Of a stretch of DNA of 64,000 nucleotides, positions 24,310 through 37,184 are shown piece by piece. Origin of the DNA: Epiperipatus broadwayi. Lineage: Eukaryota > Onychophora > Udeonychophora > Euonychophora > Peripatidae. A model generated the notes under the pieces. It saw only the letters and a program-made list of their open reading frames with translations. It had not been told where the DNA came from and made no database searches. The stretch's first letter is position 1, and the number at the start of each line of letters is the position of its first letter. The position numbers were made by a program, and so were the translations under genes. The DNA lies in the NCBI GenBank assembly GCA_028023455.1, contig JAQFVV010012499.1:810001-874000 (forward strand), in the 5' to 3' direction.

Positions 24310-25859
24310 CTTGTAAACTATTCACTGTGCAGACTTTGGTGGCGCTGTTTCTAGTTAAAAACAGAGCGATATAACATTACCGGGCTGCTAGATTTTTTTT
24401 TTCTCTAATAGATCGTATTTTGACATACGGCTGTAGTTTTTTTCATTTTAATATATTGTTGTTGTTTTTTTTTTTTTTGGACATAATTATTTTTTTCTTT
24501 GTTTTCATTTGATAATTTTAAATCTATAATGGACACTTTAACTTTTTTTTTTAGATCTCAAAAGTAAATAATTTTTGACATACGTCTTTTTTTGCATTTC
24601 CATTCTAAATCGACTGTTTTTTTTACAAACATCTTTTTTTTGGGAGGGGGGTGGATTCGATACAATTTAAAGTATAAGGGACAGTTTTAACTTTTTTTGT
24701 TGAATATCTCAAATATACACAATTTGCTTTACATACGACTTCCTTTTTCTTTTTTTTTTGCCTTTTAATATACTGTTTTGTTTTGCTTTTGTAAGCAGAT
24801 GTCTTTTTTTTTGTTATTTAAAATTACAATTGACACTTTCTTTTTGAATTTGTTAAAAATGCGGGTTGCTGTTTATTGATTTAGCAAAAAAAAACAAAAA
24901 AAAACAACAAAACTGTCCAACAAACTCCGCCTCAGATGTCCATCTTTGCTTAGAAACAAAAAGAATTGTTTGGTAACATTTTGACTAAGATATCGATCAA
25001 GAGAGTCGATTCTCTTCCAACTGAAAGAAGCATGTTGTTGATTGATTTGAGATGAATACGAAGCTATCCAACCAACTGCACACTCACACTCGGCTGTAAA
25101 GCCCTACCCTTTGAACACCGACATTGTGGGTGTTAATTAATTGACTTATAGATCAAAAGAATCACAAACAAAACACAGATTTCTTTTAAATCAAATAATA
25201 AAATTTTATTCACCCCGAATGACTAAACCAAATCAACTGCATCATCTTTTTCTTGCTTTTTTTGGGACATCTCCCGCTGATTGCAAGAACATGCTGGTAG
25301 ACATTTTGTTCTTCTTTTGTTACTCTCATCCAAGTTGCAACAGAAATGGTACCTTTTTGCCAACAACTACAATCGTCTGACAGAGACGTTGACATAGTTT
25401 TTGGGTTCCAAATAGCAACAAACTCCCTCCCAAAAAAAGCTCAGACAAATCTCAAGAATACACTGATAATTACTAGTACGCCAAAAGATCTCAGTTGGGA
25501 AATACAGAAAATCATCAAAATCAATAAACAAACAGTTTCAAACCATTCCAGTGCACACACTCTTAGATTAAATTCAAGCGAGAATACAAATTTGCTCCCT
25601 ATGCAAAGGAATTCACACCATGATGAAAAAGCGGCAAACTAGATGATCATCTAGTTAGTTTAGACATAGAGTTAGGATGCACAAAAGTAATTGGCCATGG
25701 TGGATTCTAACCACTACATCTATTGTCTCTTGCCTTATAGTGGCTAATATGATCACTAGTTATGTATTAGCCATAAGGTTTGGCTGCAAAAGTGGTATTA
25801 TTCTGTGTTTTTACACAGAAACAGCGCCATTGCAGACTGTACAGTGAATAGTTTACAAA
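24310..25859. mobile_element. Non-autonomous inverted-repeat transposon, likely TA target
   Basis: The terminal inverted repeats are about 42 bp. The left starts CTTGTAAACTATTCACTG and the right, reversed, starts TTTGTAAACTATTCACTG; both continue to GGCGCTGTTTC. TA dinucleotides flank the element at 24308-24309 and 25860-25861, as for Tc1/mariner-like elements, but a decayed longer duplication cannot be excluded. Inside the right end lie a hairpin (25801-25820) and a module (25764-25792) shared with the element at 7349-9041. Short frames at 25141-25642 (plus) and 25210-25395 (minus) resemble no transposase I recognise. The left interior is dominated by T-runs. Confidence 0.8.
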
Positions 25860-25869
25860 TACTGAAAAT

Positions 25870-28700
25870 AATCAAATAACTTTTATACTATATATGAATC
25901 ATATCCAAAATAACTATGTGGGATAGTAATACCATAATAATAGAGACTTAATATATTTAAATTCAGTAGAATTGCTTGAAATTTAATATACAATTCTTTA
26001 ATAACAAGCTAACCCATATGACCCATAATCTTTTCAGTAGGTTACCTAGCTTTTAGATATAAAGCAGAGGATAGGAAAATATTAAATATATTTACTATTT
26101 TTCCTGGATCACAGTTAAATATATTTGTAAAACTTTCATTTGTTTTAACTAATACTTATAAGAGGATGAGTATAACGATTTTTTCTTTCAATTTAATAAC
26201 ATTTTTTTTAACATTTTATAATCAATATTTAATAGATTTAAGTACAATATAATTTCTTGAAATTTTCTATCTTTATTTAACACATATATTAAAGTGGTTG
26301 AAAACATTAATATTTTAAATAGTAACTTAGTTTTTTAGATCAGAGTGAGAAAAATGTTTGAAATAATAATCACTAGTTTTCTTTGCTGCAAATAAGAAAG
26401 TTGTTTATTTTTAAAAAATACAAATAAAATATGTTAAACAATTTCAAACTGAAAAATTCCTTACTGATTTCTTATGCATATATAATCATGTATACATATT
26501 AAGTATTATATATACATAAAGAATATATATATTAACATAGTACAGAAATATATATATATACATTATATGTATGAAATTGATTTAAAGTAAAATTATAAAT
26601 ATTAAGTGAAGTTCATTTACAGTATATTTTTCACAAGCAGTTGTTTTACAATAAAAATTTACAATCAAAAACAAAAATGTCAAACACTTAAAACATATTT
26701 CATATTTTAAATCATTTTAACACACATATATTATTATGTACACAAACTAAATATGATATATACATAAGGGTTCTAGAGATACATAGTGTAATCTCACAAA
26801 AGAAAAACTAAACTAAAGAATCCACCTAAGTAGGATATAATTATATTATACTACAGTCAGGTTACATAAACAATGACTATTAAAATAATTAAGATTTAGA
26901 CTAGCTCAAGATAGACTACTATCATACAGTATTTAATAAAATTAATATTTTCTAATAATTATATAAGAAAATGTATTAAATTAAAATATAACATTTAGGT
27001 TCACAATAAATAATTAGGGTTCTAACTAGAATATTCAACTCATTTATGTTTTTGCTAATAAATTTAATTTATCACTAGCTCATTCTTACAAATAAATATG
27101 GGTCAATTAAAGGAACACTATTATAAAACTTTTCACATGAAATGTTCAGCAAGGTACAACAGCTTAAACATTGAGGATACACCCCTAAAGATGCATTCCC
27201 AATAGCATAAGAATATTACCTCACTAAATTCACATAACAAAACTACTACATAAAACGGTTACATCTTTAAACACACATATGATACTAATCTTAACATAAG
27301 ATTATAACTTTATTATAAAATAATAATAAATTAATTACTGCTCCTTTAATAAAATACTAATTGAAAATTAGATATCAACTGATATTTCTTACTCATCATC
27401 TTTTAATACAAACTCTGCAATTTTTTAACTATAATCCCAGGTTGATTTCTAACACTAATAATAAAAATTAATTAATTCAGATCCTGTAGTTAAATATGAT
27501 GAGGGATTTTACATGATATCTAACTACTCTTACAACAATTAGCAACTAAGATTAAAAGACTCTTAATATTAAATTCATTTAATGTTTAACAATAAGCATA
27601 AATAAAATAATAAGAGTCTGAGAAAATATTGTACAATCTTTATTTATTTTATGTGGCTTTCTTAAAATATAACATATTTTAATATAGTGGCAATATCTAG
27701 TATCTCAAATTGGTATTGGATCATTTTACATAATTACCAATTGTGACAGGCATTATCAAATGTCCATGCACAAAATCTGCTTTAAAACATTACAGCAGAT
27801 ACACATGTAAATTTGTACATATTAAGCACAACAATTAGATAAATGTGCTACATTAATAATGGAAGTTGGGTCTGAGCATTAGAATACCCACACTTACCAA
27901 TTAAAATATTGTACATAAATATATGTATAATAAACTGATGTATTTTTTTTATTTACTTATTTTTATTGTTTTGTATACTTTCAGTATATGTCATTTTATG
28001 TGTTTTGCTTTTCTCTGAAAAATTCAAATAGAGAAAAGCAAACTTTATTGAACGAATGGATCACATATTGGAACATATTAGTAAAATAAATAATTAAAGT
28101 AATTGTTCCAACATATTTATATATATTTATTATTATTTTTATTACTTTTCTAAAAACTGTAATCTTATTCTATAATCAAAAAAAAAAATGTTAATTACTT
28201 TGGCAAAATTCTGACCAAAGGCAAAATATTTGATAATAAATGTTGTAATTATTTTTTTTTTTTATAGATAAAATAGAAATTCTTTTGAATTGATATCTGT
28301 AACGAAGTGACTTGGGTATTCAAGATGGAAACTAATCATTATATTAAACCCTAAAATGTAGAATTTAATCAGAAAAATAGAAAGGAATATTATAAGCTAA
28401 ATAAATGATAAGGTAAATTAAAAGTGTTGGCTGATTTACTTATCAGAGGGGTACCTAAATTGTTTCTTGTGAGTGGGGTGATAGGTTTTAGTCAGTGCTG
28501 TGGGCTTCATTCCTTCTTTGGTATTCAAATCATTCACTACTTTGGCTCCAAAATTCTTCAATCATCTAGCCACTTAGAGATTAATTTATGGACTATATTA
28601 CTGTTGATATTTTCTAAGAAGAAATCCATTATGCAGTTCTTTTAAGAACTCTTGATTTTTTAAGGATTTAATGAACCATTCAAGATAGCGAATGAACATT
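25870..28700. other. AT-rich DNA with strand asymmetry, no gene
   Basis: AT-rich throughout, with A and C favoured over T and G on the plus strand between about 26600 and 27900. Such asymmetry can mark an old LINE or LTR-type body, but no protein motif could be read. TA-rich simple repeats occur near 26505-26560. The frame at 28424-28645 is unremarkable. Confidence 0.35.
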
Positions 28701-28739
28701 TAATAATAATTATTATATTATAGCAGATAGAAAATATGG

Positions 28740-28975
28740 AGAAATCTACCAGAGCTTCTACTAATATGATCGTGGGGTAGAAAACCAGCTGGTTCACCCA
28801 TCCTTTCTCTGTCCAAATTGCCAAGGTGTGATCATGCCAGTTTCAGCTGGCCATGATGATGACAAATGCTGCCTTGACTAGGTCCAAATGAGATGAAATC
28901 CTCACTGCACAGCTAGTTGAATTGAAACCTGCTCGAAGCCCAGTCAGGAGAAGATGAAGATGCCTACATAAGTTT
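28740..28975. other. Moderate-G+C segment, probable old repeat
   Basis: A sharply bounded 235-bp island of higher complexity (for example CCAGCTGGTTCACCCATCC and TTTCAGCTGGCCATGATGAT). It has no long frame, and no second copy was seen in this window. It has the size and isolation of a SINE or MITE fragment. Confidence 0.3.
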
Positions 28976-29312
28976 CTTTTAAAAATATTGTATTATCAAA
29001 TTAATTCATTCTGATATTTTCGATAATCAGAAATATATATTTTTTTCTTATTACTATTAATCATTTAAAAGAGAGAGAGAGAGTTGTCTCTTGCATATAT
29101 ATATATTGAATTTATGGTTATTACAGGCATAATGTTACAGCTTTTACTTAAATCTTTTAATTCATGTTTCTATCCCAAATTCTAGTATTTTCAGCAAAGG
29201 TTGCAATTAGTTTTTTTTATTGTTGCTTGTTTTTCTTCTTGTTGAAAATTGTCATACGCAAATATACAAGTGTATATATGCGCACATACACTTGTAATAT
29301 TTGTTAAATATG

Positions 29313-29558
29313 ACACCTCATGTTGAGTGTATAAAAATGTATTTATCTGTATATCCTTTTAAGTTATTTTTTGTCACTGCTGCACCTTATGATGAGTGCA
29401 AAAAGGGGTTTATTCATTGTGGATTCCCCATAAGCAAGTCCACTAACAATTTTATATTTAGAATAGTACAAAGTGTATAATTTTGCTGCAGGTATAGACA
29501 TGTATAAGAATTTATCTATCATAAAAAGGAAATAGATACAGCACTTTATGTTGAGTGC
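29313..29558. repeat. Three related short stem-loop repeats
   Basis: The sequences ACACCTCATGTTGAGTGT (29313-29330), GCACCTTATGATGAGTGC (29382-29399) and GCACTTTATGTTGAGTGC (29541-29558) share a 10-base loop and a 4-bp stem. In the first copy the outer pair is A-T and in the other two it is G-C, so the stem is preserved by a paired change. Function unknown; it may be the core of a decayed repeat. Confidence 0.55.
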
Positions 29559-29699
29559 TATATGGTATCTGAGCTAATGCAACCTTATTGACATGTTGAA
29601 AAATATGAAATTAGTGAAATATTTCATAGTGCAAATATACATATGCATAGTTGTTTTTTTATTATATTTGATATCAATAAAAAAGGTTTTAAAGTCCTG

Positions 29700-32600
29700 A
29701 GTAGCAGTATATGCCTGTATAACCAAAAATCTTTTATATGAGAAATATATACCAAATCACACAAGCCATAACGTATTTCTACAGGGTAAAAAGCTCAGAC
29801 CATTTTTATTCTTGATGAAACATTGTAAATAACTTTAGGGATTTATTATTTTTCTTATTCATTTAAAATTGTATTTATGTTTTATCTATTCCATAGCATC
29901 AAATACATATATATACAGGTTTGTGATAATAATTCATTTATTTATTTTTATTATATCATTTTAAGTATGAAACAGTGGTGGGTATTTGGGATTAAATAAA
30001 TATTTAATCATAATATTAAACTTGTTTCATTTTCGTATTATTATTTATTTGATAAAATGTACTCTTTCCTTATCAACCACATATCTGTAACAACCATTTA
30101 ACTTACCCATTGAAGACCCTAGATGTAGAGTGACTGAGCTAGCCACTTGGGATATTGCTCTACTGGGGTGTTAAATCTTATTCTCATGCTCCGCTGGTCA
30201 TATGGTATTGCACATCCTTCTAGGAGGGCAGAAATTCATTTTTATTTTTTTCTAGGAGTGGTGTGCAAAAGCTATCTGTAAATAGACTTTTCAAAGATGT
30301 GTACTTACCATAGGTCCTAAACAATCAGGCATTCGAGAAGAATATCAACTATAGGGGTATTTAATTGGCAGAGTCCTGTCAATTCACTTTTTCTATCAGT
30401 TTATCTGGAAGTACCAATATATATAAGTACAGACAATTGGCTAAATTGGTATCCACTTTTTTCCCTGTTAAATCTTGATCACTTCATGCTCAGTGCAAGA
30501 TTAAGAGCAGAATTCCACAGGGAAGTATGGTCTTGTACACAATGATCATATCTTCTATAATACTAATAATTATATACTTTATTACTCAATCAAATATAAT
30601 AGAAATAATATTTTAAACAATCTTTATGAATCATTTGCAAAATAACGTTTAAAACTATTTAATTTCTATGGATCATGCATGTGGGATAAAAAACCAAATA
30701 AATAACAAACGTTCAAATCAAAACTCAACTAAGTTATTGATTTTAAAACAATTACAATTTTATTATGATTAACAACATTAAAGCTATTATAATAAGGTTA
30801 TAAAATTTAAAAAAAAATATTTACAAAACAATTGACATTATCTAAAATTAAAATATTTATACAACCAAATTTTTTACAAATAAATAAATATAAGATAGTC
30901 TTCATTCTGGCCACTTAAAATAAAATCTTACGGAAATAATGATGATATATTATCCTTATTTAATAAAACCAACAATATTCTATTGTTTTGTAGTGGGAAA
31001 ATAATTAAAATAAATATCACAATTTTTAAAAAAAAAACTTAATGCTACATTTATACAATTATAAAATATATTTATTATAGTGTAGTTCTTAAATATAAGT
31101 TTAGATCTAAAATACCCCTATCTAAACTCAACAAATACAATATTATCAAAATTATTAAAAAATATATTTAATACATTCTGATATTCCAATATCAGGATAT
31201 TAATAAAGAAAAAATATGAATACCTCCCTCTGCAAATTAACTACTTACACAAAAAATATTTGAAGTATAATTTCATGGGATCTTTCTATTTTAAATAATT
31301 TTTTTTTATAATAGCAAAATTAAAAAAAAAAAACTATTAATAAATTATATTGCTTGATATTTTGTTTTTCCTTTATTTTTATATTCATCATAGCATTCAA
31401 ATTCTTCTTTCATTATTCTCACTTTTATTCCAATTCAAATATACATTTATACAGCTAAATGATCTTTAATATTTATGGAAATATTAATCATTCCTCTCCT
31501 ATTTTATATACTATGACAAGCATCAAATATCTGTATATCATTTGTAATAGAAAATTATATATGTCTCATCTTGCCTTCACATAAACTATCAACTTCTGAT
31601 AGTTTAGTTATTACTTTACCATCTTATAAAAACTATCCTCTACAATGTGATTCCTGTGATGATAAATAGCGATTATAGTGTAGAATATGAAAAAATAACT
31701 ATAACAACTCAAACAAGTAAGAAAAGATCATTATGGATAGAGTAACAAAATAGGTCTGTATTTATCAAGCACTTAAAATTTATGTCATGGCTTTATTCTA
31801 GCTCTTATTGACTATAAGGGAATGCAACTGTCCATGGAAAAATAATATACAGCCCTTTGTTACCTGTATATTTAATAAATTCAAAGTGTGACAATATAGC
31901 TCACACATAACTACTTTTTAAAAATATATCCCTAGACATTTTATATAACAATTATTCTCCTGACCATCATCCTATATCTCCCACATACTGAATAACTCTA
32001 TTAACATCATAAAAATATACTAGCATCATTGCAAAAATAATTTCCCAACAACATACTAAAAAAAAAACAAAGATCAGAATTCATTTCAAGATGGTCTTAA
32101 AAAGTTTTTCAAGCACAAATGATTTCAATAACATGCACATTGATATTATGCATTTATTCATTTGTTGTTATGTTATATAATTTAAACATCAATATTGTTA
32201 TATTTCTTTATATCTTAAAAGATATTATCCATCAAGATAATGCATTAATAACTTAACAATGTTATAAAATGTATACATATTCAGGCATTTATGATAAACA
32301 AATAATTTAAAATATCCTTAGATACTTCAAAACTTTCACTTGCATTCTTTTTTATACAACACATATGATGATAATATCAATGATTCATTCAACTGTTCAA
32401 TATTTAAGCATTATGATAATAATAGTATAAAGTACTATTTTTAAAATATAACATTTTAAAATTTATCAAGCAAATGCAATGTAAATGATAAACCAAATTA
32501 TCTAAGATCTCAATAATTATTGAAATCATGTAACAGAGATCCACAAATTTGACCATTCAGTCAAACAAATTATGATTATTAATTACCTGTCACACAATTA

Positions 32601-33300
32601 ATTTATGAAAAAAACATTTTTCTTTATTTAATGTAATAAAAATTAAAAAAAAAAAAAAACTAATCTATTTTAAGATCAAATTTTAAAATACTTTATAATG
32701 ACAGGTTAGTTTTTAATAAAACAATATTCTAAAAATACTAATGTTAGGCTAAAAAAATAATGAGAAAATTTTAAGAGTTACAAAAAGCTTTCCCCTTCTA
32801 CTCATAAGTTGAGCACTCCTCAGAAATCTTCCTCCATTGCCTAGTTATGGGTAGAAAGTTCTAAACAAATTCATACTACACTCTCAATGCCATTTAATGG
32901 AATGTATAAATAATAAAACTCAATCTGGAAAATCTAGGAAAAATATCAGGCATCCTGAAAAGATAAAATGTTTATTCCAATCTTTTCTGAAATATCTCAT
33001 CCAGGCACACAATATTTCCATAAAGCAATAATTAAGAATCCATTTTTATATGAAATAAGGTGTTTATTCTGCGTACATATTTTTTATTAATTTCAACAGT
33101 TATATATCAAATATATTATGATAAATGTAACACATGTAATATTTGCATTTCCATTGGTCGAAAGATTGGTAAAACATTATATAATATAAAAATTATTTAT
33201 TTTAGTATATTTTTCAGCAAAATTGTATTTTATGAACTAAAGATCAGTATTTTTTTTTAAAAATATTCAAGATTTTTATCCTTAAATTGTACATCTTTCA
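29700..33300. other. AT-rich DNA, one richer patch at about 30060-30560
   Basis: The patch at 30060-30560 has higher G+C and looks like an old repeat, without a recognisable frame. From about 30600 to 32800 the plus strand is A/C-biased and A-run rich, as in 26600-27900. No genes were found; the frame at 33060-33260 is Ile/Tyr/Phe-rich chance coding. Confidence 0.35.
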
Positions 33301-33309
33301 ACTAGTTAT

Positions 33310-34040
33310 TTTTTAGATAAAATTACAGCTATATCATCCAAATACATTGGAGCACTGATTATTTTATTGGCCAAGTGAGGTAAAAGTCTAAACTTTTAAT
33401 TGATCAATTCACAAACTCAACCATCAAAATATATTCACCTTTTAATATTATATTCAATTTAGTTTCATTTGTAAAAAATATAATAATAATTTGTCAGGTT
33501 ATGAAAGTGAACAACAGTTTTTTCAAAAATAAATTTTTATTTATAATTATAAAAATATTCAATAGTGGCAAATCTAAAATAAATGTTACCAACTAAAAAG
33601 TTTTGCTGATGTCAGTGATTTCTTTCCCAATTTTACTTTGTGGAAAAATAAATAATTTTTGCTAAAGTCTTAACTATTTTTTTAAAATAATTTTATTTTT
33701 AGCATATTTTATCAAAATAATTTATAATTTGTCAAAAAATACTTTTAAAATGGTCTAAAACATTTGTTTATCATTTTTGAAATGAAAAAAAAAGAAATTG
33801 TAGTGGTTTAGTTATTGACAAGCTGTTTTCTTTGTCCTTGACGGTTCACAGCCAATCAGCATCAAGGACGGACTGCCCTCTTTCTTCGTTAGACCTTCAA
33901 TGTCAGTTTTATTGATTTTTTACTTGTAAAATAATTCAAGAGAGGGCAGTATCTTATGGAACTTTTTTTAACCTTTAAAAATGATGCAAAATCTTAACAG
34001 TAGCATTAAAAATGACAGAATTCGAGCGACTTGAAGCCAT
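33310..34040 (+). repeat. Long repeat, family E, plus copy
   Basis: About 700 bp here match 55470-56170 in the opposite orientation. Landmarks shared in order are CTTTTAATATTA, TTTAGTTTCATTTGTAAAAA, AATAATTTGTCAG, TCAAAAATAAATTT, a 25-base block at about 33913-33937 that is identical in both copies, and GAGAGGGCAG. CCAATCAGCATC, a CCAAT-box-like sequence, is kept in both copies (33853 here). Only this copy has CTGCCCTCT (about 33871) facing AGAGGGCAG (about 33942), giving a 9-bp inverted repeat. Confidence 0.85.
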
Positions 34041-34059
34041 CTCATTTTTAGTTGCAATG

Positions 34060-36600
34060 ATCATGTGAAAGATTAATTAACTGAACTAATGTAAATCTTT
34101 TAAACAAATGCACTATAGTTCATTTATTTTAGATACAATTATTTCAAGGAATATAGTTTATTTATTGATTTTATTTAAAATTCCTTTTAAAAGCATAAAA
34201 CATTTATTAGTCATTTTTTTCAATTTTTCTTCAAATACTTCATTCTCAAATGTAAAATCAATTTAAACTTTAAACATAAATTAAATGTAAAATGTGTTAT
34301 TAGCATTCATATAACAAACAGTCATTTGGGCATATCATAAAGAAAAATATTTTAAATCTAGTTTGTAACTTAAATGCAGGAATAATACCAAAGCACCGCA
34401 TATATATAGTAATCTTATATTTTAGTGTAAAATATAAAGATTAATAGAACTGATATAAAAATTTCTCTGTCTTCTTCTTGGTGATTTGATTGTCTTTGTT
34501 TGCATTCTGAACAGATTATTTACTTGCATTCAAAATAATTTATTGGTGAGAATAAGTAATATTTTGCCTTGCTTATTGCCTGTATTATTTTAATGTATTT
34601 AAAATTGCTTTTTCCCATCCACTGATTTGGATCAAATATGTTTAACTTGTAAGAAATTGATAGCACAAATCAAGTTTAGTAAAATGTGATTAAAAATAAT
34701 AATAATTCTTATTTATTTAAAATAATCTTATAAATTATTTCCATTTAATTCAAAAACCATTTGTTTAACTATTTTTTAATCATTAGATAAAAATATAATA
34801 AATACAAGTGAGCATTTAAGTGAAAGAGAGCATTCATGATATTATTAAAAAAAATGGTGTAAGAATAATATGTAAAGGAAACATGTTAAGCTTATTTTAA
34901 AAAATAATTAATAAGCAAACAGATTAACCAAGAATTCTCATATGAATTTAAATATAAAAATGGTGATATTTTATAATAGTATGAATTGCTAAATTTAAAA
35001 AGTCTGTTCAAGTCTGCTGGCCAAATGAATCAAATCACTAATAATTTGCTCAATATCTAGATTTGAAATCTTTCGGAATGCTTAATTTTAAAAGTAGAAT
35101 TAATAGAAAAAGGTCAGTATGTTTTGAAATACTTTATTACATACAAACTGGCAACAGTTAAATAAATATTTTAATTGCAGATGTTTTCAAACATGAAAAC
35201 TTTATTTTTCAAAAAAAAAAAAAAAAGAAGAGGTTTAAAATCAAATTTAAATATTAAATTTTAGTGAAATGCTACTTTAATGTTTTGTGTATCAGTAATT
35301 AAATAATAAAGAATTGATTATCTTATTTGAACTTATACTCCAGTAATGTATTTACTATTTAATTTGTTTAATACTTGAATAATGATAACAGCCTTTTAAC
35401 AATTAACTAAAACTACTTTCTGATTTTAATTGCCAATTTTTAATTATTAAATTATTTTGCTTTAATTATTATTTCTAAATTTAAATGTGGATAAATTAAT
35501 ATAGCCTGGATATCACAAACTTGAAACAATGTTATATAAAAATGTAGAATTTAATAACTTATGAAGAACATTTTCATTTAAACTCTACATCTCATGCTTC
35601 TTGGAATTATCTCATATTAATGGAGCCCACTTAAAATTCATTAATTTAAAAATATTCATAATAAATAGAACAAACAGATAAAAGTACATCTATGGAATTC
35701 AGCTATAATTTATAATTATTACTTGGTATAATATATATTTACTGTTCAAGACATTTTATATGGACTTCACGGATAATATTTAATATTCTAAAAATGTTGT
35801 ACACTTTTATTTATATATTTAAATAAGAATGAATTAATTTTAGTTTTATTGTTATATGAACTTATATATGAGGTTCAAGATTTATACTGTTACTATGTTT
35901 AAATTAAATTCATGGGATTGAATAAAATATTTATTTGAGGAAATAGCACTTGCAAAAAGCTTGAGAATTACTAATAAATTTATGGTGTGTGTCAACTTCT
36001 TATGAAGTGTCTTATGAGTCTTTCCAGTGTTTTGTTCCTATACTCATGTCACTTGTATTACATTGTTATTATGTTTATATTTTAAGCAAGATAAACCAGT
36101 ATATTAGTTGTCCTTATTATTGAAACACTTTTCATTATGTATGAACCCACATCTGCTAAAATGTTGGTGTTTTCCTGAATTATCAGGATAACTGAGGATG
36201 ATGATTTTTGCACTTTAAATGTGAAGTAAATATTAATATTGCTTTACAATGTTAAATGGTATTAGTCTGTGCTGATGATTAATTTGCAGATTAATTATTT
36301 ACCACTTTCTGTATTTTTACAACCATTCCTGCACTGGAGTTTAATCTGCAGAACTGTGTAATTATATTTGTTGCTTCTGGTGGTGTATAACCCCACAGGG
36401 CATTCAGTGTTGTATCATTCCTATGTATAGATGAATGCATCCACAGGAATATCATTTTACTTCGTAAATGTAAGTGCGCAAAATGTTTTGTATTATTATG
36501 CTAAAATCATTTTCTTATAAGTTTGGTCATAAAGTACAGCAGGGCATCTTATCTAAATTATCCTCATAATGATTAACTGCTTGTTAATTAATATTTTATC
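34060..36600. other. AT-rich intergenic DNA
   Basis: AT-rich with A-runs (for example about 35209-35226). The part near 36300-36480 has slightly higher G+C but no open frame longer than expected and no repeat partner in the window. Confidence 0.35.
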
Positions 36601-36764
36601 TGAACTGAAGTTTGAATTTTCACTTTGGTTTAGCATTGCATTTTAGCTAATTCCTTCAAATGTAATATTACTTATTATATTATTAAATATATCGAATTTA
36701 TTAAGCGCAAACAGATAACACTGTACTAACATGAAAGCTAAAACCTTCAACAGATATGCTTTAA

Positions 36765-37096
36765 ACATGCTTATGTGACAGCCAATCAGGTGTAAAATGA
36801 CAGCATATGGACCTCTCAATTCTCAAACACAAGTCAGAACTATAAGAAAATGATTGGACCCACCTTCTTCTATGCCTCAATTTATATATAAATAAGCCAG
36901 ACTCAAGCATTTGAACTAAGAGTATGAAGCTTCACACTCTTAGTTCAAAATGCTTGAGTCTGGCTTATTTATATATAAATTGAGGCATAGAAGAAGATGG
37001 ATCCCATCTTTTTTTTATAGTTCTGACTTGTGTTTGAGTATTGAGAGGTCCATGTGCTGTCATTTTTACACCTGATTGGCTGTCACATAAGCATGT
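36765..37096. mobile_element. Near-perfect 332-bp palindrome, foldback element
   Basis: The arms meet at GAAGCTTC near 36930. The left arm starts ACATGCTTATGTGACAGCC and the right ends with its reverse complement. Mismatches are few, so the palindrome is young or maintained. The outermost block includes GCCAATCAG. A perfect 27-bp direct repeat flanks it at 36659-36685 and 37137-37163, and part of the right flank (about 37099-37125) is repeated at 37154-37181. No ORF is present. A foldback MITE or a product of replication-based inversion are both possible. Confidence 0.8.
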
Positions 37097-37184
37097 CATT
37101 ATATTATTATAGATTTATAGTATAGATTATAAGTTTAATGTAATATTACTTATTATATTATTATAGATTTATAGTATAGGTTTA

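Noticed and set aside
25141-25642. Possible transposase in the element at 24.3-25.9 kb
   Set aside because: The frames are short, overlap on both strands and show no DDE or helix-turn-helix features that I can recognise.
25700-25760. tRNA-like GGTTAGAATCC on the minus strand inside the second transposon
   Set aside because: The B box is imperfect, the upstream A box is poor and no cloverleaf folds by eye.
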